From: Neisseriaceae bacterium
GTDB taxonomy: Bacteria > Pseudomonadota > Gammaproteobacteria > Burkholderiales > Neisseriaceae
DNA length: 5,520 nucleotides
NCBI GenBank assembly: GCA_017989485.1
Contig: JAGNPU010000151.1
Location: forward strand, 1 to 5,520
Reading direction: 5' to 3'
How positions within the stretch are numbered: position 1 is the stretch's first letter; every line of letters begins with the position of its first letter. Below are positions 1-5,520 of the stretch, in pieces. The translations under genes and the position numbers were made by a program. The notes below the pieces were generated by a model, which saw only the letters and a program-made list of their open reading frames with translations, did no database searches and was not told the DNA's origin.

Positions 1-266
1 CCTTTTGCATTTTTGTACTTCACGTTCGGCATAATGATGTTGAGGGTGCCCGAAATATTGGTCCCGTCCAACTTGGTCATACCGGCCGCGTTGTAGAAAA
101 TGGTCGAGGCATCCGCAGCTTCAGCCGCAGACGAGTTTGCAGTACTTTGTGACGATACCGATTGCGTACCAAAGTGATAGCCAGAAGCCATGGCGTGCTG
201 GGCCAAAAGCGCCGAGCCAATCAGAACAGTACTGGTTTTTAGCGTTGTGTATAGGCGTGGATACAT
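1..266 (-). CDS. fadL: FadL/OmpP1-family outer-membrane long-chain fatty acid channel, N-terminal part
   Basis: A partial gene: 88 codons from the ATG at 264-266, running off the left edge. Residues 1-27 form a signal peptide: a basic start (MYPRLYTTLK), a hydrophobic core (TVLIGSALLA), and an AMA/S cleavage site that leaves a mature protein beginning SGYHFGTQSV. That mature start, and the following AAEAADASTIFYN...GMTKLDG, are what I recognise from the Neisseria P1 porins, members of the FadL/TodX family. These are 14-stranded barrels with an N-terminal hatch that pass hydrophobic substrates such as long-chain fatty acids across the outer membrane. The family normally has Asn-Pro-Ala in the hatch; here it reads Asn59-Ala60-Ala61. 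The start is supported by GAGGAG 8 nt upstream of the ATG. The gene lies downstream of fadE on the same strand, but 266 bp away, so it probably has its own promoter. The family call is firm; the substrate is inferred. A P1-type porin of other specificity is the main alternative. Confidence 0.88.
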   Translation of the reverse strand, partial: MYPRLYTTLKTSTVLIGSALLAQHAMASGYHFGTQSVSSQSTANSSAAEAADASTIFYNAAGMTKLDGTNISGTLNIIMPNVKYKNAK

Positions 267-324
267 GTTTACTTCTCCTCAAAGGTCATTTTTATTGCTA
301 CTCGTGAGAAACTACTCCCAAGCA

Positions 325-348
325 TTAGTACTTTTACTTAGTACTTTT
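325..348 (-). repeat. Tandem 11-bp direct repeat upstream of the FadL-like gene
   Basis: Read on the minus strand, AAAAGTACTAA occurs twice (338-348 and 325-335) with 2 bp between, a 13-bp period. Each copy contains the palindromic core AGTACT. A degenerate third copy may lie at 350-358. The repeats sit 59-82 bp upstream of the start codon, between the candidate promoter and the gene. This arrangement is typical of a tandem regulator site, but I do not recognise the motif. The copies are exact; function is inference. Confidence 0.55.
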
Positions 349-364
349 GCTCAGTAGTCAGTCT

Positions 365-393
365 ATCATAATGCCATTTATTATTTATGTATT
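365..393 (-). promoter_or_regulatory. Weak candidate promoter for the FadL-like gene
   Basis: On the minus strand a -10-like TATGAT (365-370, 5 of 6 consensus bases) lies 17 bp downstream of AATACA (388-393, only 3 of 6 bases of TTGACA). The surrounding sequence is AT-rich. Transcription would start near 358 and leave a leader of about 90 nt containing the tandem repeat at 325-348. The poor -35 means it might need an activator, or might not be a promoter at all. Confidence 0.3.
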
Positions 394-401
394 TCTCCCG
401 T

Positions 402-429
402 GCTTTTTGGCAGAATCTAACCAAAAAGC
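402..429. repeat. Perfect 9-bp inverted repeat in the fadE/FadL-like gap
   Basis: GCTTTTTGG (402-410) and CCAAAAAGC (421-429) are exact reverse complements separated by 10 bp. The arms are AT-rich and no T-run follows on the minus strand, so it is not a classic terminator by itself. It lies just upstream of the weak -35 of the FadL-like gene, a position suited to an operator. Its outer arm also supplies the T-run of the terminator-like hairpin at 423-441. Confidence 0.5.
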
Positions 430-441
430 GGCGGTGACGCC
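423..441 (-). terminator. Weak intrinsic-terminator-like hairpin after fadE
   Basis: On the minus strand the stem GGCG-TCAC-CGCC (430-441) is followed after GC by five T residues (423-427). It lies about 90 bp past the fadE stop codon and before the FadL-like gene. The stem is only 4 bp and the T-run is short, so termination would probably be partial. Confidence 0.35.
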
Positions 442-478
442 ATCAAAACAGCCAATAACGCCACCCAAACACCACTTA

Positions 479-502
479 ATTGAATAATTACTCTAATTCA
501 AT
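479..502. repeat. AT-rich 7-bp inverted repeat just after fadE
   Basis: ATTGAAT (479-485) and ATTCAAT (496-502) are perfect reverse complements with a 10-bp AT-rich loop, about 30 bp beyond the fadE stop codon. As RNA it would be a weak hairpin without a T-run. It could be a mild 3'-end stability element or an operator, or chance in AT-rich sequence. Confidence 0.3.
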
Positions 503-532
503 CATCCTGCCGTCCTACTCAAACAGCCTTAC

Positions 533-2968
533 TTAAAACACATGGCGCTGTAACAACGCGGCATCGTGTTGATCCAATGCCATGTCAAAATCGTCCACCA
601 TGATGACGTCGCGTTTCAACTGACGCGCTCTGATTACCATAGCATGTTCTTCCGCACTCAAAATACCTTTTTCTAACGCTTCGGCCAACTGTGTGGCAGG
701 CGACAAGGCGGCAAATTCACCCGCACGCACCAGCTTACGCAGCTTCTTCTCAAACGGCTCGGCGTCGATGACGGCGCGGTGGGCATAGGCCAATACGCCA
801 ACGGCGTCTGCCTCATCCTTAGGCACAAACATGCCCTTGGTCAAACGTTGCAACACTTCGCCATTTTCCATCATGCTGCGGGCAATCTTGGTGCCCATCA
901 CGTCGCTAGGCTGCTTTAAGCGCAGGCCCAACGGCAGGACAAACAGGCGCAACAACCAGGCCACAGGACGGCTAGGCAAGTTTTTCAAGACGCCATCCAT
1001 GGCGGCTTGTGCTTCATACAAGGCCTGCTCTACCCCATACTGGGCCAAAGGCAGGTCTTCGCTCAGCGCACCTTGACCTTCAAAACGTTTCAACACGGCG
1101 GTGGCAATGTATAAATTAGACAAAATATCACCCAGGCGGGCAGACAGCTTTTCGCGGAACTTCAACGAGCCCCCCATGCTGAACATACACATGTCGGCCA
1201 TCAGCGCAAAGTTAGCCGACAGGCGGTTCACCTGACGGTAATATTTGGCGGTCACGCCAGAGCGAGGCGCTTTCACAAAACGACCACCGGTTAAGCTCAA
1301 CCATAGGCTGCGCACAAAGTTGGTCACCACAAAGTGCACGTGGCCGGAAAACGCCTGGTCAAACTGACCCAAATCATTGGTTTCGGTCGACTGGATTTCT
1401 TGCAGCACAAACGGATGACAGCGGATCGCGCCCTGACCAAAAATCATCAGGCTACGGGTCAAAATATTTGCCCCTTCTACGGTGATCGCAATCGGCACAG
1501 CCTGATAGGCATTGCCCAAATAGTTGCGTGGGCCCAACACCACGGTACGGCCACCATGAATGTCCATGCCGTCATTAATCACTTTACGCATGCGCTCGGT
1601 GTTGTGGTATTTCAAAATGGCCGAAATCACGCTGGGTTTCTCGCCCATGTCTAGGGCCGTCAAGGCCAAATCCTGCGCCGCTTCCATCTGATAGGTATTG
1701 GCACCGATGCGCGCCAAGGCCTCATCGACGGCTTCAAAACGGCCAATGGGCAGGCCAAACTGATCGCGAATGCGGGCGTATAGCGCGGTCACATACGACG
1801 TCATTTTGCCGCTGGCCACCGACATGCCGGGCAGGGAAATACAACGGCCCACGCTCAGGCACTCAACCAACATTTGCCAGCCGCGGCCGGCAAAATCTAC
1901 CCCACCGATGATCCAGTCCAAGGGAATGAACACGTCTTTGCCCCAGGTAGGGCCGTTCATGAACACGCTGCCTGATGGAAAGTGACGACGGCCGGTTTGC
2001 ACGCCTTCATAATTGGTCGGCACGAGGGCGCAGGTAATCCCGATGTCTCGGCCTTTGCCTAATAAGTTGTCTGGGTCATACATTTTAAAGGCCAGGCCCA
2101 ATACGGTGGCAATCGGCGCCAGGGTAATCCAACGTTTTTCCCAAGACACGCGCACGCCCAAAACATCATCATGCTGTTCGCCGGTCAGTGGGTCGGTATA
2201 GCTGCCACGACACACGGTGCCGAAGTCAGGAATCGCGCCGGCGTCTGAACCCGCATGCGGGCTGGTCAAGGCAAAGCAAGGCACGTCGACACCCACGGCC
2301 AAACGCGGCAGGTAGTAATCTTTTTGCGCTTCCGTGCCATAGTGTTGCAGCAATTCGCCCGGGCCTAAAGAGTTAGGCACCATCACGGTCACGGCGGCGC
2401 TGCCAGAACGGGTGGCGATTTTGCCGACCACTTTGGCATGGGCGTAGTTAGAAAATTCCAAGCCACCATATTTTTTCTTGATGATCATGCCCAAGAAGCC
2501 CTGATCTTTAATGTATTGCCATACTTCAGGAGGCAAGTCTTTTTGATGATGGACGATTTCCCAATCGTTAATCATCTGACACAAGGTTTCGGTCGGGCCG
2601 TCTAAGAAGGCCTGTTCTTCGGCCGTCAGCTTAGGATGAGGAAACCCCAATAGGGTATTGAAGTTGGGCTTGCCTGAAAACAATTCACCATCCCACCAAA
2701 CGGTGCCGGCGTTAATCGCTTCTTTTTCCGTATCCGACATCGGCGGGGTCACCTTTTTAAAGATGCCAAACACCGGGCCGGTAAACACCAGGCGGCGTAT
2801 CATCGGGATGCAGCACACCAGGCCAATCACCACCGTCACCACAAAGGCCCAAATGGGCGCTTTGCCTATGGCCAAAGCCACCAGCGCCAACAGCGTGAAC
2901 ATCCAGGCCTTGGCGCGAAAGTAAGCGGCACCCAATAACGCCACCACCAGTAATCCTATGCTTAACAT
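533..2968 (-). CDS. fadE: Acyl-CoA dehydrogenase FadE (membrane-anchored, full length)
   Basis: This flavoenzyme catalyses the first step of beta-oxidation, converting acyl-CoA to trans-2-enoyl-CoA with FAD as cofactor. The 811 residues match the length of E. coli FadE (about 814) and resemble it almost throughout. Residues 1-54 hold two or three hydrophobic segments that should anchor the protein in the inner membrane. The conserved PPMSDTEKEAINAGTVWW stretch follows at about 75-92. The dehydrogenase core spans roughly 115-520, with MIIKKKYGGLEFS (161-173), PNSLGPGELLQHYG (198-211), the flavin-region motif LTSPHAGSDAG (234-244) and MDIHGG (468-473). The ITVEGANILTR motif (495-505) carries Glu498, which aligns with the catalytic base of medium-chain acyl-CoA dehydrogenases. 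Residues from about 520 to 800 are the C-terminal extension specific to FadE (DUF1974). The start is well supported: AGAGGAG lies 5 nt before the ATG, and the ORF begins with the membrane segment as in homologues. It sits 21 bp downstream of the PsrA-like gene, so both probably share that gene's promoter. No frameshift or missing catalytic residue is seen. Confidence 0.97.
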   Translation of the reverse strand: MLSIGLLVVALLGAAYFRAKAWMFTLLALVALAIGKAPIWAFVVTVVIGLVCCIPMIRRLVFTGPVFGIFKKVTPPMSDTEKEAINAGTVWWDGELFSGKPNFNTLLGFPHPKLTAEEQAFLDGPTETLCQMINDWEIVHHQKDLPPEVWQYIKDQGFLGMIIKKKYGGLEFSNYAHAKVVGKIATRSGSAAVTVMVPNSLGPGELLQHYGTEAQKDYYLPRLAVGVDVPCFALTSPHAGSDAGAIPDFGTVCRGSYTDPLTGEQHDDVLGVRVSWEKRWITLAPIATVLGLAFKMYDPDNLLGKGRDIGITCALVPTNYEGVQTGRRHFPSGSVFMNGPTWGKDVFIPLDWIIGGVDFAGRGWQMLVECLSVGRCISLPGMSVASGKMTSYVTALYARIRDQFGLPIGRFEAVDEALARIGANTYQMEAAQDLALTALDMGEKPSVISAILKYHNTERMRKVINDGMDIHGGRTVVLGPRNYLGNAYQAVPIAITVEGANILTRSLMIFGQGAIRCHPFVLQEIQSTETNDLGQFDQAFSGHVHFVVTNFVRSLWLSLTGGRFVKAPRSGVTAKYYRQVNRLSANFALMADMCMFSMGGSLKFREKLSARLGDILSNLYIATAVLKRFEGQGALSEDLPLAQYGVEQALYEAQAAMDGVLKNLPSRPVAWLLRLFVLPLGLRLKQPSDVMGTKIARSMMENGEVLQRLTKGMFVPKDEADAVGVLAYAHRAVIDAEPFEKKLRKLVRAGEFAALSPATQLAEALEKGILSAEEHAMVIRARQLKRDVIMVDDFDMALDQHDAALLQRHVF

Positions 2969-2989
2969 AACTTCTCCTCTGATCTTTAT

Positions 2990-3613
2990 TTAAGCTGGGG
3001 CTTTCAGCCCCGCCACCACAAACGGCACCACAAACTGGGCCACCTGCGAAGGGATTTTTGCATTAACCCATTCTCTATGGGTCAAGGCTTTGAGCACATC
3101 ATTGCCGGCAAAGGCATTGAATAAGGTACTGAGCGACAAATGCATGCGCCAACGGACCGTCTGCAAGGGCAATTCTGGCAAAGCACGGCTAAATGCCGCC
3201 AAAAAACGACTCACATAATCTTCATACTGCTGTGCCAACGCTTCTCTAAACACGCGATATTCATCCAACATCAAACGGGACAGCAGCTTCACAAACCAAA
3301 TCGCTTCGTCTTGCTGGGCCTGTACAAAATGCAGGCAAGACCCCACAAACGTGTCCACCAAATGCTCGGGGAGCAGCATAGACTGGGCTTGCGCCTGATC
3401 CAACTGCGCCAGCGAATACTCGACAAACGGCAGCAGGCGCCGGTTCAGCACCGCCAAAAACAAGGCTTCCTTAGACCCAAAGTGATAATGCACGGCCGCC
3501 ACGTTCACGTCTGCTTCGCGGGTGATTTGTCGCAAGGACGTGCCCGTAAAACCGTGGGTGGCAAACAGCCGTTCGGCGCTGTGCATTAACTTAGTAATGG
3601 TTTGTTGGTCCAT
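2990..3613 (-). CDS. psrA: TetR-family fatty-acid-responsive repressor, PsrA-like
   Basis: A 207-residue TetR/AcrR-type regulator. The N-terminal DNA-binding domain spans residues 5-51, with the helix-turn-helix TSLRQITREADVNVAAVHYHFGSKEAL (25-51). The rest is the ligand-binding and dimerisation domain. From memory, the first 50 residues and the C terminus (VVPFVVAGLKA) match Pseudomonas aeruginosa PsrA closely in sequence and length. PsrA represses beta-oxidation genes and itself, and is released by long-chain fatty acids such as oleate. The neighbourhood agrees: fadE follows 21 bp downstream, and the promoter carries PsrA-type AAAC-N4-GTTT sites. The chosen start gives the same N-terminal length as PsrA. 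Its Shine-Dalgarno is weak, only AGAG about 5 nt before the ATG, suggesting low expression of a repressor compared with the strong site before fadE. The TetR family is certain. PsrA orthology is likely, but a related fatty-acid regulator (FadR-like TetR) is possible. Confidence 0.88.
   Translation of the reverse strand: MDQQTITKLMHSAERLFATHGFTGTSLRQITREADVNVAAVHYHFGSKEALFLAVLNRRLLPFVEYSLAQLDQAQAQSMLLPEHLVDTFVGSCLHFVQAQQDEAIWFVKLLSRLMLDEYRVFREALAQQYEDYVSRFLAAFSRALPELPLQTVRWRMHLSLSTLFNAFAGNDVLKALTHREWVNAKIPSQVAQFVVPFVVAGLKAPA
2997..3011 (-). other. GC-rich hairpin at the psrA-fadE junction
   Basis: The last codons of the PsrA-like gene form a perfect 6-bp stem in the transcript: GGGGCT, loop GAA, AGCCCC. 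The psrA stop codon follows 4 nt later and the fadE ribosome binding site about 20 nt later. No U-run follows, so it is not an intrinsic terminator. A stem here could protect the fadE message from 3'-to-5' decay of the upstream segment, or set the ratio of the two products. The structure is visible; the role is inference. Confidence 0.5.
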
Positions 3614-3642
3614 TGACGCTCTGTTTCTAAGGGGCTAAAGAC

Positions 3643-3677
3643 AATTAAAACACTTGTTTGAAACATACGTTTTAATT
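3643..3677. promoter_or_regulatory. Nested double operator, probable PsrA binding site
   Basis: A 35-bp nested palindrome is centred on 3660. The outer arms AATTAAAAC (3643-3651) and GTTTTAATT (3669-3677) are perfect 9-bp reverse complements. The inner arms GTTT (3656-3659) and AAAC (3661-3664) flank the central G. Read another way, it contains two consecutive AAAC-N4-GTTT units: AAAAC-ACTT-GTTTG (3647-3660) and GAAAC-ATAC-GTTTT (3660-3673), with centres 13 bp apart. The published Pseudomonas PsrA consensus is G/C-AAAC-N2-4-GTTT-G/C, and each unit misses only one outer base. It covers the -10 and start of the psrA promoter, which fits autorepression. A further weaker repeat, GACAATT (3640-3646) and AATTGTC (3682-3688), surrounds it. 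Confidence 0.75.
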
Positions 3678-3690
3678 TGCGAATTGTCAA
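3662..3690 (-). promoter_or_regulatory. sigma70-type promoter of the psrA-fadE operon
   Basis: On the minus strand a perfect -35 TTGACA (3685-3690) is followed after exactly 17 bp by TATGTT (3662-3667, 4 of 6 consensus bases). The predicted transcription start is near 3655, giving a leader of about 40 nt before the ATG at 3613. It is the best promoter in the window. Its -10 element and start site lie inside the palindrome at 3643-3677, so a bound repressor would block RNA polymerase. Confidence 0.75.
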
Positions 3691-3795
3691 AATCAAAAAA
3701 AGAATAATTACACTAAATTCAGCGCCCTAGTGTTGTTTTCCTGCCCACTTAAGGCCTACTTAAAAATCCACACACACGATGTTTTCCCGCACGCC

Positions 3796-3824
3796 TATAC
3801 ACCACAAGCCTTTCAACATATACT
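3796..3824 (+). promoter_or_regulatory. Candidate promoter of the FUSC gene
   Basis: A -10-like TATACT (3819-3824, 5 of 6 consensus bases) follows TATACA (3796-3801, 4 of 6 bases of TTGACA) after a 17-bp spacer. Transcription would start near 3831 and leave a leader of about 60 nt. It is the best match on this strand in the gap but only of moderate quality. Confidence 0.4.
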
Positions 3825-3842
3825 TAATGCATCACCGCTGCT

Positions 3843-3860
3843 GGCCCCGTGGGCCGGCCC
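3843..3860 (+). other. Alternating GC-rich hairpins in the FUSC leader
   Basis: GGCCC (3843-3847) can pair with GGGCC (3851-3855) across a 3-nt loop. The same GGGCC is also half of the perfect 10-bp palindrome GGGCCGGCCC (3851-3860). The elements lie 34-51 nt before the start codon, inside the predicted leader, and the two pairings exclude each other in one molecule. No known riboswitch is recognised and no U-run follows. Confidence 0.3.
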
Positions 3861-3893
3861 AAACCATGTTAAAGAAAGCGCAGACGCTGCACG

Positions 3894-5520
3894 ATGTTGT
3901 CGCAAGTTCTCGAAGTCAGAAAGTTTCTATACAGCCACTTTTTCTTGGCCGGCCTGCGTCAAGCCATAGGCATGTTGATTCCTGCGGTGTTGTTGGGGCT
4001 GCTGTTCCAACGCTTCGACATTGGCATCATCGCCACCTTTGGCGCCGCCTGTACCGCCATTATTGACCAACCCGGCGGCTCGGCCAGGCGTTCACGGCGC
4101 AATGAAATGCTGTGGGGCTCGGTATTGGCTTGTCTGACCTATACCCTCACCGGCCTTGCGGCCCTACACCCCAGCATGCTGTTTGTGCTGGTGATTTCGC
4201 TGACCTTTCTGTTTTCCATGTTTTCCGTCTTCGGCAAGCGCGGGGCCTTAATCAGCGCCGCCTGCTCCTTCCTGATGATTTTGTCGATGCACAATCCGCT
4301 CCCGCCCTTAACCGTCCTGGCCCATGGCGGCATCACCCTGTTGGGCGGCCTGTTCTACATGGCCTATAGCGACATTTTGAGCAAGGTCTTTTGGTATAAA
4401 GAAGAGCGTCAAACCCTGGCCGACTCGCTGTTTGCCACCGCCCAATACGTGCAGGCCCGCGCCGACTTATACAACGAAAAAATCCCTTTAGACGACTGCT
4501 ACCGCAACCTGATCCGCCTCCAGTCCACCATGATAGACAAACACCAGGCCACGCGTAATCTGGTGATCCGCAACATGCCCAAAAACCAACAGGCGCTGGA
4601 AAACCCCCTGCGGATAAGGATTTGGAACACCTTCATCAATATGGTGGATTTACTCGACATTCTGGTGGCCACCCACTCTGACTACGTGGTGATCCGCCAA
4701 AAGCTGGGCGGCAGCGACATCATGTTATTCATGCACGACACCTTGGCCAAGCTGTCTATGGACTTGGAGCGCTCGGCGCTGGCCGCCGCCAGAGGACGGC
4801 CGATTGAACCGCGCCACAGCGTCAAAGCAGAGCTGCGCGCCATTGATTACGAACTGCAACAGTATAAAGCCAATCATTTAGACGAACAGGACGGCGAAAC
4901 CTATACCCTCTTGCTGCAACTGTCCCGACGCTTAAAAAAAACCCACCAATGTGTGCAGGACATTTTTGCCAACATCAATGCCGGCCCTAACGCGGCGCCG
5001 ATTGCCGCCGTGCGTCGGCCCCGCTATTTGTCGCAATTTTTGTCGCGCAATGAAACCCGACTGGGCCTGCTCACCAGCAACTTGACCCTCAAGTCGCCCA
5101 CGTTTCGCTACGCCGTGCGCGTCAGCATCGCCGCCTTTTGCGCCATGTCTTTGGCCTATTTCATTCTGCCCGAAGCCTTTGCCTCTCACGCCTATTGGAT
5201 TTTAATGACCTGCCTGCTCATCATGAAGCCCGGCTACGCCCTGACCAAGCAGCGTAACCGCTGGCGGCTGGTGGGCACGCTGGCCGGCTGTTTCGTGACC
5301 GTGGCGCTGATCAAACTCAACTTCACCCTCGGCGTTTACTTTGGCATCATGTTTGTGTGCATGGTGTTCGCCAACAGCCTGTTGCTCCTACACTACACCG
5401 CCAGCACCATGTTCATATCGGTGTTTGTGCTCTTGGCCTTCCACTTCTTACGCGAAGGCCCCATGCTGTTAATCGGCGAGCGCGCCCTCGATACCCTAAT
5501 CGGTTCGGCCATTGCCTATG
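3894..5520 (+). CDS. FUSC/YccS-type integral membrane protein, N-terminal 542 residues
   Basis: An open frame from ATG 3894 to the right edge with no stop; such proteins are usually about 700 residues, so roughly three quarters is present. It has the family's duplicated plan. The first hydrophobic block (about 18-160) holds about six membrane segments, for example 22-39, 75-91 and 96-113. A soluble, charged, largely helical region follows (about 165-400). The second block (about 405 to the edge) carries the FUSC_2-like motif MKPGYALTKQRNRWRLVGTLAG (444-465) and ERALDTLIGSAIA (529-541). E. coli YccS and YhfK are uncharacterised; related AaeB and fusaric-acid resistance proteins export aromatic acids from the inner membrane, so an efflux role is inference. 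An in-frame TAA at 3870 rules out an upstream start and ATG 3894 is the first start codon after it. Its Shine-Dalgarno is poor: only GAAAG about 15 nt away. It is divergent from psrA. The family is confident, the substrate unknown. Confidence 0.9.
   Translation, partial: MLSQVLEVRKFLYSHFFLAGLRQAIGMLIPAVLLGLLFQRFDIGIIATFGAACTAIIDQPGGSARRSRRNEMLWGSVLACLTYTLTGLAALHPSMLFVLVISLTFLFSMFSVFGKRGALISAACSFLMILSMHNPLPPLTVLAHGGITLLGGLFYMAYSDILSKVFWYKEERQTLADSLFATAQYVQARADLYNEKIPLDDCYRNLIRLQSTMIDKHQATRNLVIRNMPKNQQALENPLRIRIWNTFINMVDLLDILVATHSDYVVIRQKLGGSDIMLFMHDTLAKLSMDLERSALAAARGRPIEPRHSVKAELRAIDYELQQYKANHLDEQDGETYTLLLQLSRRLKKTHQCVQDIFANINAGPNAAPIAAVRRPRYLSQFLSRNETRLGLLTSNLTLKSPTFRYAVRVSIAAFCAMSLAYFILPEAFASHAYWILMTCLLIMKPGYALTKQRNRWRLVGTLAGCFVTVALIKLNFTLGVYFGIMFVCMVFANSLLLLHYTASTMFISVFVLLAFHFLREGPMLLIGERALDTLIGSAIAY

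Larger units (their letters stand above)
3691..3893. other. Remaining divergent intergenic sequence and FUSC leader
   Basis: With 3614-3690 this makes a 280-bp gap between the divergent psrA and FUSC genes. The left third is AT-rich. A short inverted repeat TTAAG-GCCTA-CTTAA lies at 3749-3763. From about 3830 the sequence becomes GC-rich. Open frames across this stretch on the plus strand (for example from 3730 and 3779) lack a ribosome binding site and run out of frame into the FUSC gene, so I see no gene here. Confidence 0.5.

Noticed and set aside
1965..1976. DNA-uptake-sequence-like ACGCTGCCTGAT, with similar partial matches near 2238-2249 and 2669-2678
   Set aside because: They match known Neisseriaceae uptake words (for example AGGCTGCCTGAA, AGGCCGTCTGAA) at only about 9-10 of 12 bases. 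All lie in conserved fadE codons and follow different dialects, so chance explains them.
831..2924. Several plus-strand open frames of 60-106 codons across this span
   Set aside because: All are antisense to fadE, whose protein matches its family end to end; these are by-products of its codon use.
3140..3589. 149-codon open frame on the plus strand
   Set aside because: It is wholly antisense to the psrA gene, its translation resembles no known protein, and it lacks a ribosome binding site.
3779..4066. 95-codon plus-strand open frame spanning the intergenic region and the FUSC start
   Set aside because: It has no ribosome binding site, low-complexity His/Arg-rich translation, and overlaps the FUSC gene in another frame.
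4932..5189. 85-codon minus-strand open frame inside the FUSC gene
   Set aside because: It is antisense to a well-conserved membrane protein and its composition (Gly/Arg/Gln-rich) looks like a shadow frame.
1..5520. Mobile elements, CRISPR arrays, tRNA or rRNA genes, toxin-antitoxin or defence genes
   Set aside because: No transposase, phased repeats with spacers, RNA gene signature or such proteins could be seen; the region is ordinary metabolic chromosome.

Overview
The window looks like a chromosomal segment of a betaproteobacterium, most likely of the Neisseriales. The best clue is the partial outer-membrane protein at the left end. Its mature N terminus (SGYHFGTQSV..., then ...AAEAADASTIFYN...) resembles the Neisseria OmpP1/FadL-like porins far more than enteric FadL. 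Genus cannot be told, and no intact Neisseriaceae DNA uptake sequence was seen.

Layout, left to right. (1) Positions 1-266, minus strand: the N-terminal 88 residues of a FadL/OmpP1-type long-chain fatty acid channel, which runs off the left edge. (2) 267-532: a non-coding gap with a good ribosome binding site, a weak candidate promoter, a 13-bp-period direct repeat, two inverted repeats and a weak terminator-like hairpin. (3) 533-2968, minus: fadE, a complete 811-residue membrane-anchored acyl-CoA dehydrogenase. (4) 2990-3613, minus: a 207-residue TetR-family regulator very like Pseudomonas PsrA, 21 bp upstream of fadE and evidently co-transcribed with it. (5) 3614-3893: a divergent intergenic region. 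It carries a strong sigma70-type promoter for psrA-fadE, covered by a 35-bp nested palindrome that contains two PsrA-type half-site pairs. (6) 3894 to the right edge, plus: the first 542 residues of a FUSC/YccS-type integral membrane protein.

How they work together: the FadL-like channel would admit long-chain fatty acids across the outer membrane, and FadE would carry out the first dehydrogenation of beta-oxidation. The PsrA-like repressor would hold its own operon, including fadE, off until acyl ligands appear. The palindrome over the psrA -10 element is direct sequence support for autorepression. The FUSC protein is a putative exporter or envelope protein whose link to fatty acid metabolism is only positional.

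Nothing here amounts to a new defence or mobile system. The points worth a second look are regulatory (the double operator, the hairpin between psrA and fadE, the tandem repeats before the FadL-like gene) plus a proline-to-alanine change in the NPA motif of the FadL-like protein.
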